Assembly (NCBI GenBank): GCA_016218725.1
Contig: JACRDB010000011.1
Location: 23,418 to 87,417, forward strand
Reading direction: 5' to 3'
Origin: Deltaproteobacteria bacterium
GTDB lineage: Bacteria; Myxococcota_A; Polyangia; Polyangiales; Ga0077539
Length of the DNA stretch: 64,000 nucleotides
Shown: positions 29,916 to 37,859 of the stretch, one piece after another
How the letters are laid out: each line of letters opens with the position of its first letter
Numbering within the stretch: position 1 is the first letter of the stretch
The notes under the pieces: model-generated
Databases searched by the model: none
What the model saw: only the letters and a program-made list of their open reading frames with translations
What the model was told of the DNA's origin: nothing
Position numbers and translations under genes: made by a program

Positions 29916-30269
29916 TCAGCCCACCGCGTCCTTGAGGGCCTTGATGGGCCGGGCGCGGACGGTCTTGCTGTCCGGGCGGGCCGGGTAGAACTGCTCCTTC
30001 TTGGTGAAGGGGTTCATGCGGTTGCCGGCCGGCTTGCCCTTCTTGACCTTGACCTCGAACTTGGCAAAGCCCGGGAGCACGAAGACGCCAGTCTTCTTCA
30101 GCTCCTTGTGGGCCACCGTGGCCACGGCCTCCAGGAGCGACTTGAGCTGGGACTTGGTGAGGTCCCCGCCCATCGCGTCGAAGAGGGCCCCGACGAGCCC
30201 GGCCTTGGTCATCTTCTTGTCCCCCGCCTTCTTCGCAGGGGCCTTCGCTGCTGCCTTCGCCTTTGCCAT
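29916..30269 (-). CDS. HU-family DNA-binding protein with Lys/Ala-rich N-terminus
   Basis: 117 residues from ATG 30269. The first about 20 residues are Lys/Ala-rich (MAKAKAAAKAPAKKAGDKK). The HU/IHF fold follows: KAGLVGALFDAMGGDLTKSQ, then VFVLPGFAKFEV and the DNA-binding arm NRMNPFTKKEQ. The end is SKTVRARPIKALKDAVG. HU bends and compacts DNA in the nucleoid. The basic N-terminal extension, like a small histone tail, is typical of several myxobacterial HU variants. A longer frame from 30404 is not needed. The long upstream region (30270-30483) probably carries its promoter. Confidence 0.93.
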   Translation of the reverse strand: MAKAKAAAKAPAKKAGDKKMTKAGLVGALFDAMGGDLTKSQLKSLLEAVATVAHKELKKTGVFVLPGFAKFEVKVKKGKPAGNRMNPFTKKEQFYPARPDSKTVRARPIKALKDAVG

Positions 30270-30483
30270 GAGTCTTGCGCCTCGTGTTCCGTCGATCCCC
30301 CTTTGGACCGTCGGGTGGCGCAACCATACACGCCTCTCCCCTGGACGAAAGAAAAACTCGCAAGTCCGCGAGGAATGCACGCTTCCGGGAAGCGCCGGGC
30401 CCACGTCTGCGCGCCCCGTGAACCCTCTGGCAAAGCGTTCAAGTAATGGAAATTACAGTCTTTTTTCGCCGCCTTGGGAGTCC

Positions 30484-31521
30484 TCAGGGCGCCGGAGCTC
30501 CGCGGAGCGCCTCGGCGCCGACCCTGGCGCCGGGGACCAGACGGTGCCCCGAGGGCGCGCCCAGGACTACCTGCCGGACGCCCTGGAGGGAGCCTCCGGG
30601 CAGGGTGACGGTCACCGCGCGGCCCCCTCGGAGCACCGTGGCCGTGGTGTAGAGCCACGGACCCCGGCGGACCGTGTGGCTCCGAAGGACCACCGCCGCG
30701 CCGGAGACCGAAGGCCCCGGAGGGGCACTCACCAGCACCCCGCAGGCCGCCAGGAGCCAGGGGGCGCGGCGGCGCCAGAGCCCGAGGCCCAGGAGCCCCA
30801 GGGCGAGGATGGAGCTCCAGGCCCAGGGGACCGGGACCCCCGGGGCGACCCGCCCGCCGCAGCCGCCCTCCGGGAGCCCGTCGAGGTCATAGGTCCGGGC
30901 CAGGGAGGCCCGGTCTTCCAGGGAGAGGTCCCGCTGGAAGACCTCTCCGGGGCGCTGCCTGGGGAACATGGTGGCGTCCGGGTGGGCCTCGTCCTCGCCG
31001 AGCCCGAGGACATGACCAAACTCGTGGGTGAGCGTGGACTGGACATCGAAGGGCGCCGTGGCGCTCACCGGCAGGCCCGCCGGGGAGAGCCACCCGAAGC
31101 GATAGCGGGAGCCCTGGAGGAGCACGTCCGCGTCGAGAATGCGCTGGCCCCGCTGGTCCATGGTGAGGACCGTGACCGCCAGGGCCGTGGTGCTCATGGG
31201 GAAGCCCTGGCGGAAGTACTGCACGGTCACCTGGTTGGCGCCCGAGGGGTTGAACCCTGGCGTCGCCGGTCCGGCCCGGACCGCCAGCCTCGGGGCCCCC
31301 GGGACCTGGCTCCAGGCCTGGGCCGCGAGGCGCGTGATGCCCTCCGGGTCGGGGAAGCCCGGGTCCCTCACCGCGGGGTCCACGACCACGTCCAGGGTGG
31401 GGCTCTGCCACCGCACGGGCTCTCCGTCGGGGCCGCGCCGGGTGGAGTCCGCGCGCGCTCGCCCCTCCCCCGCGAGGAGCGCGAGGACAAGGCCGAGGAC
31501 CGCGGCGGGGCGAGGCATCAT
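30484..31521 (-). CDS. Matrixin-like metalloprotease with internal membrane anchor
   Basis: 345 residues; two adjacent ATG codons (31521 and 31518). A signal peptide (about 1-23, ending RARAD) is followed by a matrixin-like domain with the zinc motif HEFGHVLGLGE (about residues 165-175). Two His ligands and the catalytic Glu are present, but the third ligand position is Glu, next to an Asp, instead of His. After the protease comes a Cys/Gly stretch (GGCGGRV), a hydrophobic helix (WAWSSILALGLLGLGLW) and RRR, like a MYXO-CTERM sorting signal. About 100 further residues then form a small beta-rich tail. Predicted to act at the cell surface; the substrate is unknown. Confidence 0.85.
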   Translation of the reverse strand: MMPRPAAVLGLVLALLAGEGRARADSTRRGPDGEPVRWQSPTLDVVVDPAVRDPGFPDPEGITRLAAQAWSQVPGAPRLAVRAGPATPGFNPSGANQVTVQYFRQGFPMSTTALAVTVLTMDQRGQRILDADVLLQGSRYRFGWLSPAGLPVSATAPFDVQSTLTHEFGHVLGLGEDEAHPDATMFPRQRPGEVFQRDLSLEDRASLARTYDLDGLPEGGCGGRVAPGVPVPWAWSSILALGLLGLGLWRRRAPWLLAACGVLVSAPPGPSVSGAAVVLRSHTVRRGPWLYTTATVLRGGRAVTVTLPGGSLQGVRQVVLGAPSGHRLVPGARVGAEALRGAPAP

Positions 31522-31656
31522 CGGGGGGTATTGGTGTCCAGGCCCCAACCGATGTTCAGGGGAAAGGGAAAACGGTGCGGCGGAGGGGGGCGATGGGGCC
31601 GGGGATCGGGTAGAGTGCACGCGCCGGGTGGTTCAAGGCCCCGGCGGAGGAACCCC

Positions 31657-33534
31657 ATGCGACGTCGAGTCGGTAGTTCCCTGGTGCTGGTCCTGGGCCT
31701 CGGGGCTTGCGCGCCGCAGAGCTATGGCAACGGAGATTTCTTCGTGGACGCGGGGACGGACACGCGCCCGCGGCAGGACACCGCGCGGCCGGACACCACC
31801 GCGGGGGACACCACCGCAGCGGACACCGCTCCCCCGGACACGGGGACCCCACCGGAGGACACGGCACCTCCCACGGAGACGGGCACCGGCGACGCGGACC
31901 CGGGCGACGGGATGGCCACGCCGGACGGCCCCGCCGGGGACGGCCCCACCGGGGACACGGAGCCCCCGCCGGACGCGCCGATGATGTGCACGGACGAGGA
32001 CATGGACGGCATCTCGGACCTCTTCGAGGGCGCGCCGATCTTGCGTACGAGCCTGCGCCCGGGCGCCCCGCCGGACTACCAGAACATCGACAGCGACGAC
32101 GACGGCGTGCCCGACGCCGCGGAGGCCCGGCGCTTCTACCCGGGCTTCGAGGCCATGGGGCGCATACCCATTTCGTGCGGTGACATGCCGGACGACTGCG
32201 ACCGGGACGGGACCTGGAACCACCGGGACCGCGACTCGGACAACGACGGCCTCACGGACAACGAGGAGTACCGCCGGTGGCGCTCGAACCCCTGCGCCGT
32301 GGACTCCGACGGGGACGGCGCCTCGGACCTGATCGAGTCCGTGGCCATGAGCAACCCCACGAACCCCATGAGCCGCCCGGCCATGGGGACCATCTACGTC
32401 ACCCTGCCCTTCATGGACCCGATGGGGCACCAGCACCGGCAGTTTGATTTCTCCACGCGGATTCACTCCGCGGACATCATGTTCCTGGTGGACACCACGG
32501 GGTCCATGGGGGGGACCATCTCGCAGGTGCAGTCGAGCCTGTCCACGGTGATCGTGCCGGGGGTGGTGCGCGCCCTCGGGGGCACCAGCGCGGACATTCG
32601 CTACGGCATGGCGGCCCACGGAGACTTCGCCGAGGGGGGCGGGAACTACACGGGGAACCTCACGGTGTTCTCGTCGCTGGACAGCGACCCCATGCGCGCC
32701 CAGACCGCCACCAGCCGCCTGCGGGCGGACAACGGCGGGGACGGGCCCGAGAGCCAGGTGCCCGCGATGCACGCGCTGGTGTCGGGCTTCGGCGTGGCGG
32801 CGTACGGGGGCACGGCCACCCGGCCGGTGACGCCCTCGGACTGCGGCGGCGACGCCACGGCCTTCGGCTGGGGGTGCTTCCGCACGGGGAGGGTGCCCAT
32901 CATCGTGCTGTTCTCCGACGCCCCGTGGCACAACGGCCCGGGCGGCGGGAACGACTACCGCTCGGTGCCCACGGCGGCCACGTACGCGCAGCTCTCGACG
33001 GAGATGGTCCGCCGTCAGGTGTACTACGTGGGCATCGACGTCGGCGGCGGCAGCACCTTCGCCAACTCGCAGGCACTGGCGCGCGCCACGGGCACGCTGG
33101 ACGGCTCGGGCAACCCCATCGCGTTCCGGGGAACGCCCTCGTCGGTGGCCATGAGCGTGATCTCCGCCATCACCACGCTGGCCCAGGGCACCCGCCAGGA
33201 CGTCACCCGCCGGGTGGACCCGGACGCCATGGAGCGCAGGCTCGCCACGGGCCGCAGCACCGCGGATTTCGTCAAGGCCGTCACCCCCCTGCGGGGCATG
33301 CCGCCCGCGCCCACGGGCTTCGCCCGCATGGACATGACCACGTTCTACAGCGTGGCCCCCAGCACCATCATCACCTTCGACGTGGACCTGTTCAACGATT
33401 TCCACCGCAACATGACCGGCATGGTGCAGCTCTTCCAGGCCACCATCCGCGTGCTCGGCCGCGCCGCCTCGGTGCTCGACTCGCACCCGGTCTACATCGT
33501 GGTCCCGTCCGACGCCAACGTCCTGCCCATGTAG
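31657..33534 (+). CDS. VWA-domain lipoprotein with Ca-binding thrombospondin-3-like repeats
   Basis: 625 residues from ATG 31657, with a strong GGAGGA site 5 bp upstream. Lipoprotein signal ends LGLGAC. Residues about 25-110 are an Asp/Thr/Pro linker. Four acidic Ca-binding repeats follow (DEDMDGISDLFEG, DSDDDGVPDAAEA, DSDNDGLTDNEE, DSDGDGASDLIES; about 110-225). The VWA domain (about 270-485) has the metal-ion-dependent adhesion motif FLVDTTGSMG, and a C-terminal beta domain follows. Such proteins bind ligands at the surface through a metal ion. No partner gene is evident next to it. Confidence 0.9.
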   Translation: MRRRVGSSLVLVLGLGACAPQSYGNGDFFVDAGTDTRPRQDTARPDTTAGDTTAADTAPPDTGTPPEDTAPPTETGTGDADPGDGMATPDGPAGDGPTGDTEPPPDAPMMCTDEDMDGISDLFEGAPILRTSLRPGAPPDYQNIDSDDDGVPDAAEARRFYPGFEAMGRIPISCGDMPDDCDRDGTWNHRDRDSDNDGLTDNEEYRRWRSNPCAVDSDGDGASDLIESVAMSNPTNPMSRPAMGTIYVTLPFMDPMGHQHRQFDFSTRIHSADIMFLVDTTGSMGGTISQVQSSLSTVIVPGVVRALGGTSADIRYGMAAHGDFAEGGGNYTGNLTVFSSLDSDPMRAQTATSRLRADNGGDGPESQVPAMHALVSGFGVAAYGGTATRPVTPSDCGGDATAFGWGCFRTGRVPIIVLFSDAPWHNGPGGGNDYRSVPTAATYAQLSTEMVRRQVYYVGIDVGGGSTFANSQALARATGTLDGSGNPIAFRGTPSSVAMSVISAITTLAQGTRQDVTRRVDPDAMERRLATGRSTADFVKAVTPLRGMPPAPTGFARMDMTTFYSVAPSTIITFDVDLFNDFHRNMTGMVQLFQATIRVLGRAASVLDSHPVYIVVPSDANVLPM

Positions 33535-33895
33535 CCACCCGCCGCGGTGCCGCGATGTTCAGCGCGGAGGGTCTGTTCAGTACGACTGAACGTGGTTGGC
33601 TTCTGAACCTGGAATTCCTCCAAGCACATCGCGCTGGCTGCCAGAGCAAGGAAATCGCTCGGTCGCCCCGTCGCGCCTCGACGTCGCCGGACCACCATCG
33701 CAGGCGATCCAGCCGTCTCCCGCGTGAATCGTACGAACCACTCAACGAAACCTCATCCCGCGCTCCGTAGCTGCCGTACCTTCTCCCCAGGAGGGAGATG
33801 GATCGTCAGCAACCAGCAATCTTTGCGTCACCCGGTCGCCCACTTTCCAGATGCGGGTCGAGGCGCTGTGGCCACTCGCCTGGAGACGCTGCACC
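33535..33895. other. Intergenic region upstream of the response regulator-H-NOX operon
   Basis: 361 bp without a credible gene. It contains a symmetric array of four GTTCAG/CTGAAC hexamers (33557-33608) and, at about 33773-33800, a short hairpin-capable stretch around TTCTCCCCAGGAGGGAGA. Several overlapping short frames have no family sign and poor start sites. The promoter of the operon starting at 33896 probably lies in its right half; I see no clear -35/-10 pair. Confidence 0.6.
33557..33608. promoter_or_regulatory. Symmetric array of four GTTCAG/CTGAAC hexamers, candidate operator
   Basis: Two direct GTTCAG copies (33557-33562 and 33575-33580) face two CTGAAC copies (33586-33591 and 33603-33608). 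The inner pair forms a 6-bp inverted repeat around TACGA. The outer pair sits about one and a half helical turns further out on each side, nearly symmetric about position 33583. It could be an operator or an RNA hairpin after the VWA gene. Confidence 0.4.
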
Positions 33896-34306
33896 ATGAC
33901 TCCTCCGGGCTCTGCGAAGGCGCGGCGGCGGGTGTTGCTGGTCGATGACGAGCCCATGCTGCTCCAGGCGCTCGCTCGGCTCCTGCGCAGGACCTTCGAT
34001 GTTTCCGTATCCTCGGCTCCGGCCGCCGCCATCGAGGACCTCCGGACTGGCACCTTCGACGCCGTGGTGTGTGACCTGGTGATGCCCGGGCTATCAGGCG
34101 TACAGGTGCTGGCCGCAGCTCGGCGGTACAGCCCGCACACCGCCAGGGTCCTCCTCACGGGCGGGATCGTCAGCGACGCCCTCCCGAGTCCGGCGGAGCA
34201 CGCGGAGATTCACCGGGTGCTCCAGAAGCCCGTGTCCCTCGACGAGCTTACGGCCGTGCTCCGCGAGCTCATCGCCGCGGGTGGGACCAGGGGAGAGGCC
34301 CCGTGA
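33896..34306 (+). CDS. Single-domain response regulator (CheY-like receiver)
   Basis: 136 residues from ATG 33896, preceded by GGAGA; an upstream ATG at 33851 has a weaker site. It is a receiver domain only: acidic pair D17-D18 (LLVDDEP), phosphoacceptor D60 (VVCDLVMPG) and Lys K111 (LQKPVS). There is no output domain, so it probably works by protein interaction or as a phosphorelay intermediate. It is the first gene of the H-NOX operon, and its stop overlaps the GTG of the next kinase. Which of the two kinases phosphorylates it cannot be told from sequence. Confidence 0.93.
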   Translation: MTPPGSAKARRRVLLVDDEPMLLQALARLLRRTFDVSVSSAPAAAIEDLRTGTFDAVVCDLVMPGLSGVQVLAAARRYSPHTARVLLTGGIVSDALPSPAEHAEIHRVLQKPVSLDELTAVLRELIAAGGTRGEAP

Positions 34307-35742
34307 CCGACCCACCAACGCTACCCATCGACGCGGACCCTGACCGCTACGTCGAGGTGGCGCGCCGCCTCGACCGCGTGAACTCCGTGGGCGCGGGCGT
34401 GATCGGGCTCCTGACCATCCTCGCCGTCTGGAACGAGCCGCGCCTCGTGCTGTATTCATCGCTCCTCCTGGCGGTCCTGCTCTCGTTCAATATCTGGGTG
34501 AGCCGCTCGGCGCTCGCGCGCTTCGGCCGCCGGGTGGAGATCCTCCGCGCGGCGGTCAACCTCGCCTCGAACCTGGCCTTCGGGCACGCCGCTCACTGGC
34601 CCCTCCCGGTGTGGCTCTGGCTCCCCTTCGTGGCGCTCGCCTTCGACCCCATCGCTCCGCGCGTCGTCGTGGGCATCCTGGGAACGATGATCGTCGCCCA
34701 GGCCACCGTGGCCCTCTGGGATGGCGTGCACTGGCTCCTCCCCTTCGCCTTCACGGCGCTCGCGCTGTTCGCTGCTGCCGTGTCGTGGGTGCGCTTTGGG
34801 ATCATCCGCCAGATGCTTCACGAGAGCGACATCCAGCGCCAGGACCTGGCCCGCGCTCACGCCTCGATCCAGGCCGCGCACCAGCAGCTACAGCACGAAA
34901 TCGCCGCGAGGGAGCAGATCGAGGCCGAGCTCCGGCAGGCGCAGAAGCTGGAGGCCATGGGCCGCCTCGCGGCCGGGATCGCGCACGAGATCAACACGCC
35001 CATGCAGTTCGTGCAGGACTGCGTGACCTTCGTCGGCCAGAGCGCGAAGACCTTGCTCGCGCTCGCTGGACGCCAGCGGGAGCTCATCGACGGCGTCGCC
35101 GCGGCCCCCCTCCACGCCGAGGCCGACCGCGCCGAGGCCGAGGCCGAGCTGCCGTCCCTCGCGGTCGAGGTGCCAGAGGCGCTCGCTCAGGCCCGCGAAG
35201 GGATCGATCGAATCTCCGCGATCGTCAGATCCATGAGGCAGCTCGCCCACCGCGACGACCCCGAGAGGACCGTGATCGACCTGAACAGCTGCGTCCAGGC
35301 CGCGCTGGTCATCGCCCGACATGAGTACGAGACCGTCGCCGACCTTGAGTTCCTCCGCGGCGAGCTCCCGCCCGTGCGAGGCCACGGCGGGGAGCTCACC
35401 CAGGTGGTGCTCAACCTCGTCGTGAACGCCTCCCACGCCATCGCGGACTCGTCCGCCGGGGGCGCCCGAGGGCGTATCGTCGTCGCCACGGGGCGCACCA
35501 CGACGGGCGTCGAGGTCCGTATCACGGACACCGGCGGAGGCATCCCGGAGGCCGTCAGGGATCGCGTCTTCGAGCCCTTCTTCACCACCAAGGAGCCCGG
35601 GCGCGGCTCCGGCCAGGGGCTCGCGATCTCTCGCGGGATCGCCCTGAGACACGGTGGCTCCCTCTCGTTTCTACCCGCGGCGGGCGGAACCACGTTCGTC
35701 CTACAGCTACCTACATCACCAGGTGGCGACGGCGCCGCTTGA
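34303..35742 (+). CDS. Membrane-bound sensor histidine kinase
   Basis: 479 residues from GTG 34303, which overlaps the response regulator stop (GTGA). Five or six membrane helices lie between residues 28 and 165 with no large periplasmic domain, so the sensor part lies within the membrane. A coiled coil (about 170-215) leads to the HisKA box AAGIAHEINTPMQF with H228, then the HATPase with N-box NLVVNASHAI and G-boxes DTGGGIPEAVRD and GSGQGLAI. The H-box belongs to the HPK4-like type. It is co-transcribed with H-NOX; soluble H-NOX proteins often inhibit a partner kinase, but here two kinases are candidates. Confidence 0.93.
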   Translation: MTDPPTLPIDADPDRYVEVARRLDRVNSVGAGVIGLLTILAVWNEPRLVLYSSLLLAVLLSFNIWVSRSALARFGRRVEILRAAVNLASNLAFGHAAHWPLPVWLWLPFVALAFDPIAPRVVVGILGTMIVAQATVALWDGVHWLLPFAFTALALFAAAVSWVRFGIIRQMLHESDIQRQDLARAHASIQAAHQQLQHEIAAREQIEAELRQAQKLEAMGRLAAGIAHEINTPMQFVQDCVTFVGQSAKTLLALAGRQRELIDGVAAAPLHAEADRAEAEAELPSLAVEVPEALAQAREGIDRISAIVRSMRQLAHRDDPERTVIDLNSCVQAALVIARHEYETVADLEFLRGELPPVRGHGGELTQVVLNLVVNASHAIADSSAGGARGRIVVATGRTTTGVEVRITDTGGGIPEAVRDRVFEPFFTTKEPGRGSGQGLAISRGIALRHGGSLSFLPAAGGTTFVLQLPTSPGGDGAA

Positions 35743-35767
35743 GTCACCCCACGGAGGAGTCGAGACC

Positions 35768-36316
35768 ATGAAGGGCGTAATCTTCAAGCTCCTGGAACAC
35801 ATCGTCGTCGCGGAGCACGGCGAGGACGCCTGGGACGAGGTGCTCTCCTCCAGTGGCCTGGACGGCGCCTACACCTCCGTGGGCAGCTACGACCACGAGG
35901 ACCTCCACCGCCTCCTGGGCGCCCTCCAGCGCTGCGTCTCGCCGCCGCCCGCAGAGCCGCTGCGGTGGTTCGGTCGACGCGCGCTGCCGCTGCTCGCGGC
36001 GAGCCACGCGGAGTTCTTCACGGGCCACACATCCCTGCGCTCGTTCCTCCTCTCCCTGAACCACACGATCCACCCGGAGGTCCAGCGCTTCCACCCGGGC
36101 GCCGAGGTCCCGGCCTTCACCTTTGATACAAGCTCCGACGAGGTCCTGGTCCTGCGGTATCGCTCCGCCCGGCGGCTCTGCGCCTTCGGGTTCGGGCTCC
36201 TGGAGGGAGCCGCGGAGCACTACCACGAAGCCGTTCGGATCTCCGAGCCGGAGTGCGTCCTGCGCGGGCAGCCAGACTGCGTCTTCGTGGTCTCCGCCGC
36301 CGGGCGTCAACCATGA
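35768..36316 (+). CDS. hnoX: H-NOX heme-based gas sensor
   Basis: 182 residues from ATG 35768, with a GGAGGAG site 8 bp upstream. It matches the heme-nitric oxide/oxygen-binding fold: proximal heme ligand H102 (NHTIHPEVQ), heme-propionate motif Y131-x-S133-x-R135 (RYRSAR) and a conserved Pro at 115. Position 140, which is Tyr in O2-binding homologues such as the Thermoanaerobacter protein, is Phe here, so NO rather than O2 binding is predicted (alignment by eye, apparently without gaps). The C-terminal Cys-containing segment (EPECVLRGQPDC) may hold a structural zinc or disulphide. It overlaps the following kinase (ATGA). Confidence 0.92.
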   Translation: MKGVIFKLLEHIVVAEHGEDAWDEVLSSSGLDGAYTSVGSYDHEDLHRLLGALQRCVSPPPAEPLRWFGRRALPLLAASHAEFFTGHTSLRSFLLSLNHTIHPEVQRFHPGAEVPAFTFDTSSDEVLVLRYRSARRLCAFGFGLLEGAAEHYHEAVRISEPECVLRGQPDCVFVVSAAGRQP

Positions 36317-37743
36317 CGGACGACCAGGAGGCCAGGCTCCGGCGCCTGGAGGCCAGGGTCGACCGCGCCCGGCGCGCCCTCGCCGAGGCCGAGGCGACCG
36401 CCGAGCGGAGCGTCCGGAGCCTCTACGAGCGAGAGCGCGCCGTGGACCTGCTCCAGGACATCACCGCGGCGGCGAACTCCTTCGAGACGCCGTCCGACGC
36501 GGTACGCCACACCCTGGAGCGCGTGTGCGGCCATGCGGGCTGGCCCGTGGGGCATGCCTGGGAGCTCGACCCCTCGGGCGTGGCGCGCTCCCTGGACCTC
36601 TGGTCCATCGACGATCACGCCCGCCGTGCGCCGTTCGTCCACGCGACCCGGGGGACCACCCTCGGCCAGGGTGAGGGGCTGGTCGGTTCGGCCGCCCTGG
36701 GCGGCGAGGCCCTCTGGGTCGCCTCCCTCGCCGCCGAGCCACGCTTCCTCCGCCAGCGCGCCGCCGAGGCCGCGGGGCTCCGCGCGGGCTGCTGGCTCCC
36801 GATCACCTCCGGGCCCTCGGTGCTGGGCGTCATGGAGTTCTTCACCGAGCGCCAGGGCGCGCCTCCCCAGGAGCTCCTGGAGCTCCTCCAGCACGCCGCG
36901 ACGCAGCTCGGCCGGTCCTACGAGCGCCAACGCTCCAGCGTCGTGCTCTCGTCAGCGCTGGCGCTCGCGGTCGAGGCATCGAAGACCAAGAGCTCCTTCC
37001 TCGCGATGATGAGCCACGAGGTCCGCACCCCGCTCAACATCCTCGTTGGCGCCGCGTCGGTCCTCGCCGATGACATCCCCGACGGCGATCCTCGGAGCGA
37101 CCTGTCGGCCGCCATGGAGGGCGCCAGCCGCAGGCTCCTCCGCACGATCCACGGCATCCTGGACCTCGCCCAGCTCTCGAGCGGTGGCTTCGTCCGGCGC
37201 CAGGAGCTCGTCGCCGTGAGCACCCTGGTCGGCGACCTCGTGGAGGAGTACCGGCCACGCGCGGCGTCGCGAGGCACCACCCTGACCTGGTCCACCGAGG
37301 CCCCTCGCTCCCGGCTCCCCTTCGACGAGTACTGCCTCCGCAGCGCGGTCCGCGAGCTCCTGGACAACGCCGTGCGCTTCACCCAGGGCGGCCAGATTGA
37401 CGTCCACCTCCGGCGTGAGAATGCGGGGCTGTGCCTGGAGCTCCGCGACACGGGTCGCGGGATGAGCCCCGAGTTCCTTCCGCGAGCCGAGGAGCCCTTC
37501 ACCCAGGAGGACGAGGGCAACACCCGGTCCCACGAGGGCGTCGGGATCGGCCTCGCCCTCGCGCGGCAGTTCCTCCAGGTGAACAACGCGACCATGACGA
37601 TCGAAAGCAGAAAGGGCCGCGGCACCATCGTCCGGATCACCCTGGGCTATGTCCCCGGCGTTCAGGGTGCCTTCGATTCCCGCCCCCCAGCTCCCGTCTT
37701 CACCTTCTCGGTCCCTCCAGGCAACGCCCCCACCCGAAGGTAG
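36313..37743 (+). CDS. Soluble GAF-domain histidine kinase
   Basis: 476 residues from ATG 36313, which overlaps the H-NOX stop by four bases. An N-terminal coiled coil (about 5-45) is followed by a GAF domain (about 48-200; blocks GHAWELDPSG, GEGLVGSAA and GVMEFF). The HisKA box FLAMMSHEVRTPLN has H235. The HATPase has N-box ELLDNAVRF, G1 DTGRGM and G2 GVGIGLALA. No membrane helices, so cytoplasmic. The tight coupling makes it the likeliest direct H-NOX partner, as H-NOX proteins commonly regulate kinases encoded next to them. This partnership is inferred, not shown. Confidence 0.92.
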   Translation: MTDDQEARLRRLEARVDRARRALAEAEATAERSVRSLYERERAVDLLQDITAAANSFETPSDAVRHTLERVCGHAGWPVGHAWELDPSGVARSLDLWSIDDHARRAPFVHATRGTTLGQGEGLVGSAALGGEALWVASLAAEPRFLRQRAAEAAGLRAGCWLPITSGPSVLGVMEFFTERQGAPPQELLELLQHAATQLGRSYERQRSSVVLSSALALAVEASKTKSSFLAMMSHEVRTPLNILVGAASVLADDIPDGDPRSDLSAAMEGASRRLLRTIHGILDLAQLSSGGFVRRQELVAVSTLVGDLVEEYRPRAASRGTTLTWSTEAPRSRLPFDEYCLRSAVRELLDNAVRFTQGGQIDVHLRRENAGLCLELRDTGRGMSPEFLPRAEEPFTQEDEGNTRSHEGVGIGLALARQFLQVNNATMTIESRKGRGTIVRITLGYVPGVQGAFDSRPPAPVFTFSVPPGNAPTRR

Positions 37744-37788
37744 GCCCTTCGACGGCACCATCCTGAGACTATTCGCCCCGCAGTCCCT

Positions 37789-37801
37789 CCCCCGCAGGGG
37801 G
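37789..37801 (+). terminator. Weak hairpin after the H-NOX operon
   Basis: CCCCC and GGGGG are separated by GCA, 45 bp after the stop of the GAF kinase. No T-run follows, so it would be a poor intrinsic terminator; a Rho-dependent end or pause site is equally possible. Confidence 0.25.
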
Positions 37802-37806
37802 GCATC

Positions 37807-37836
37807 TTGAAAATGAGTGTCACTTTCGTGTAGCCT
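37807..37836 (+). promoter_or_regulatory. Candidate sigma-70-type promoter of the 37860 lipoprotein gene
   Basis: TTGAAA (37807-37812) and TAGCCT (37831-37836) are separated by 18 bp. This fits the strongest positions of -35 and -10 boxes and would place a start site about 17 bp before the ATG. Low certainty, based on hexamer similarity only. Confidence 0.3.
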
Positions 37837-37859
37837 TGCTGGGTGCCGGAGCGCCACCC

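Noticed and set aside
30001..31656. Upstream extension of the VWA lipoprotein frame
   Set aside because: It crosses the HU and matrixin genes; a strong ribosome binding site and lipoprotein signal mark ATG 31657 as the start.
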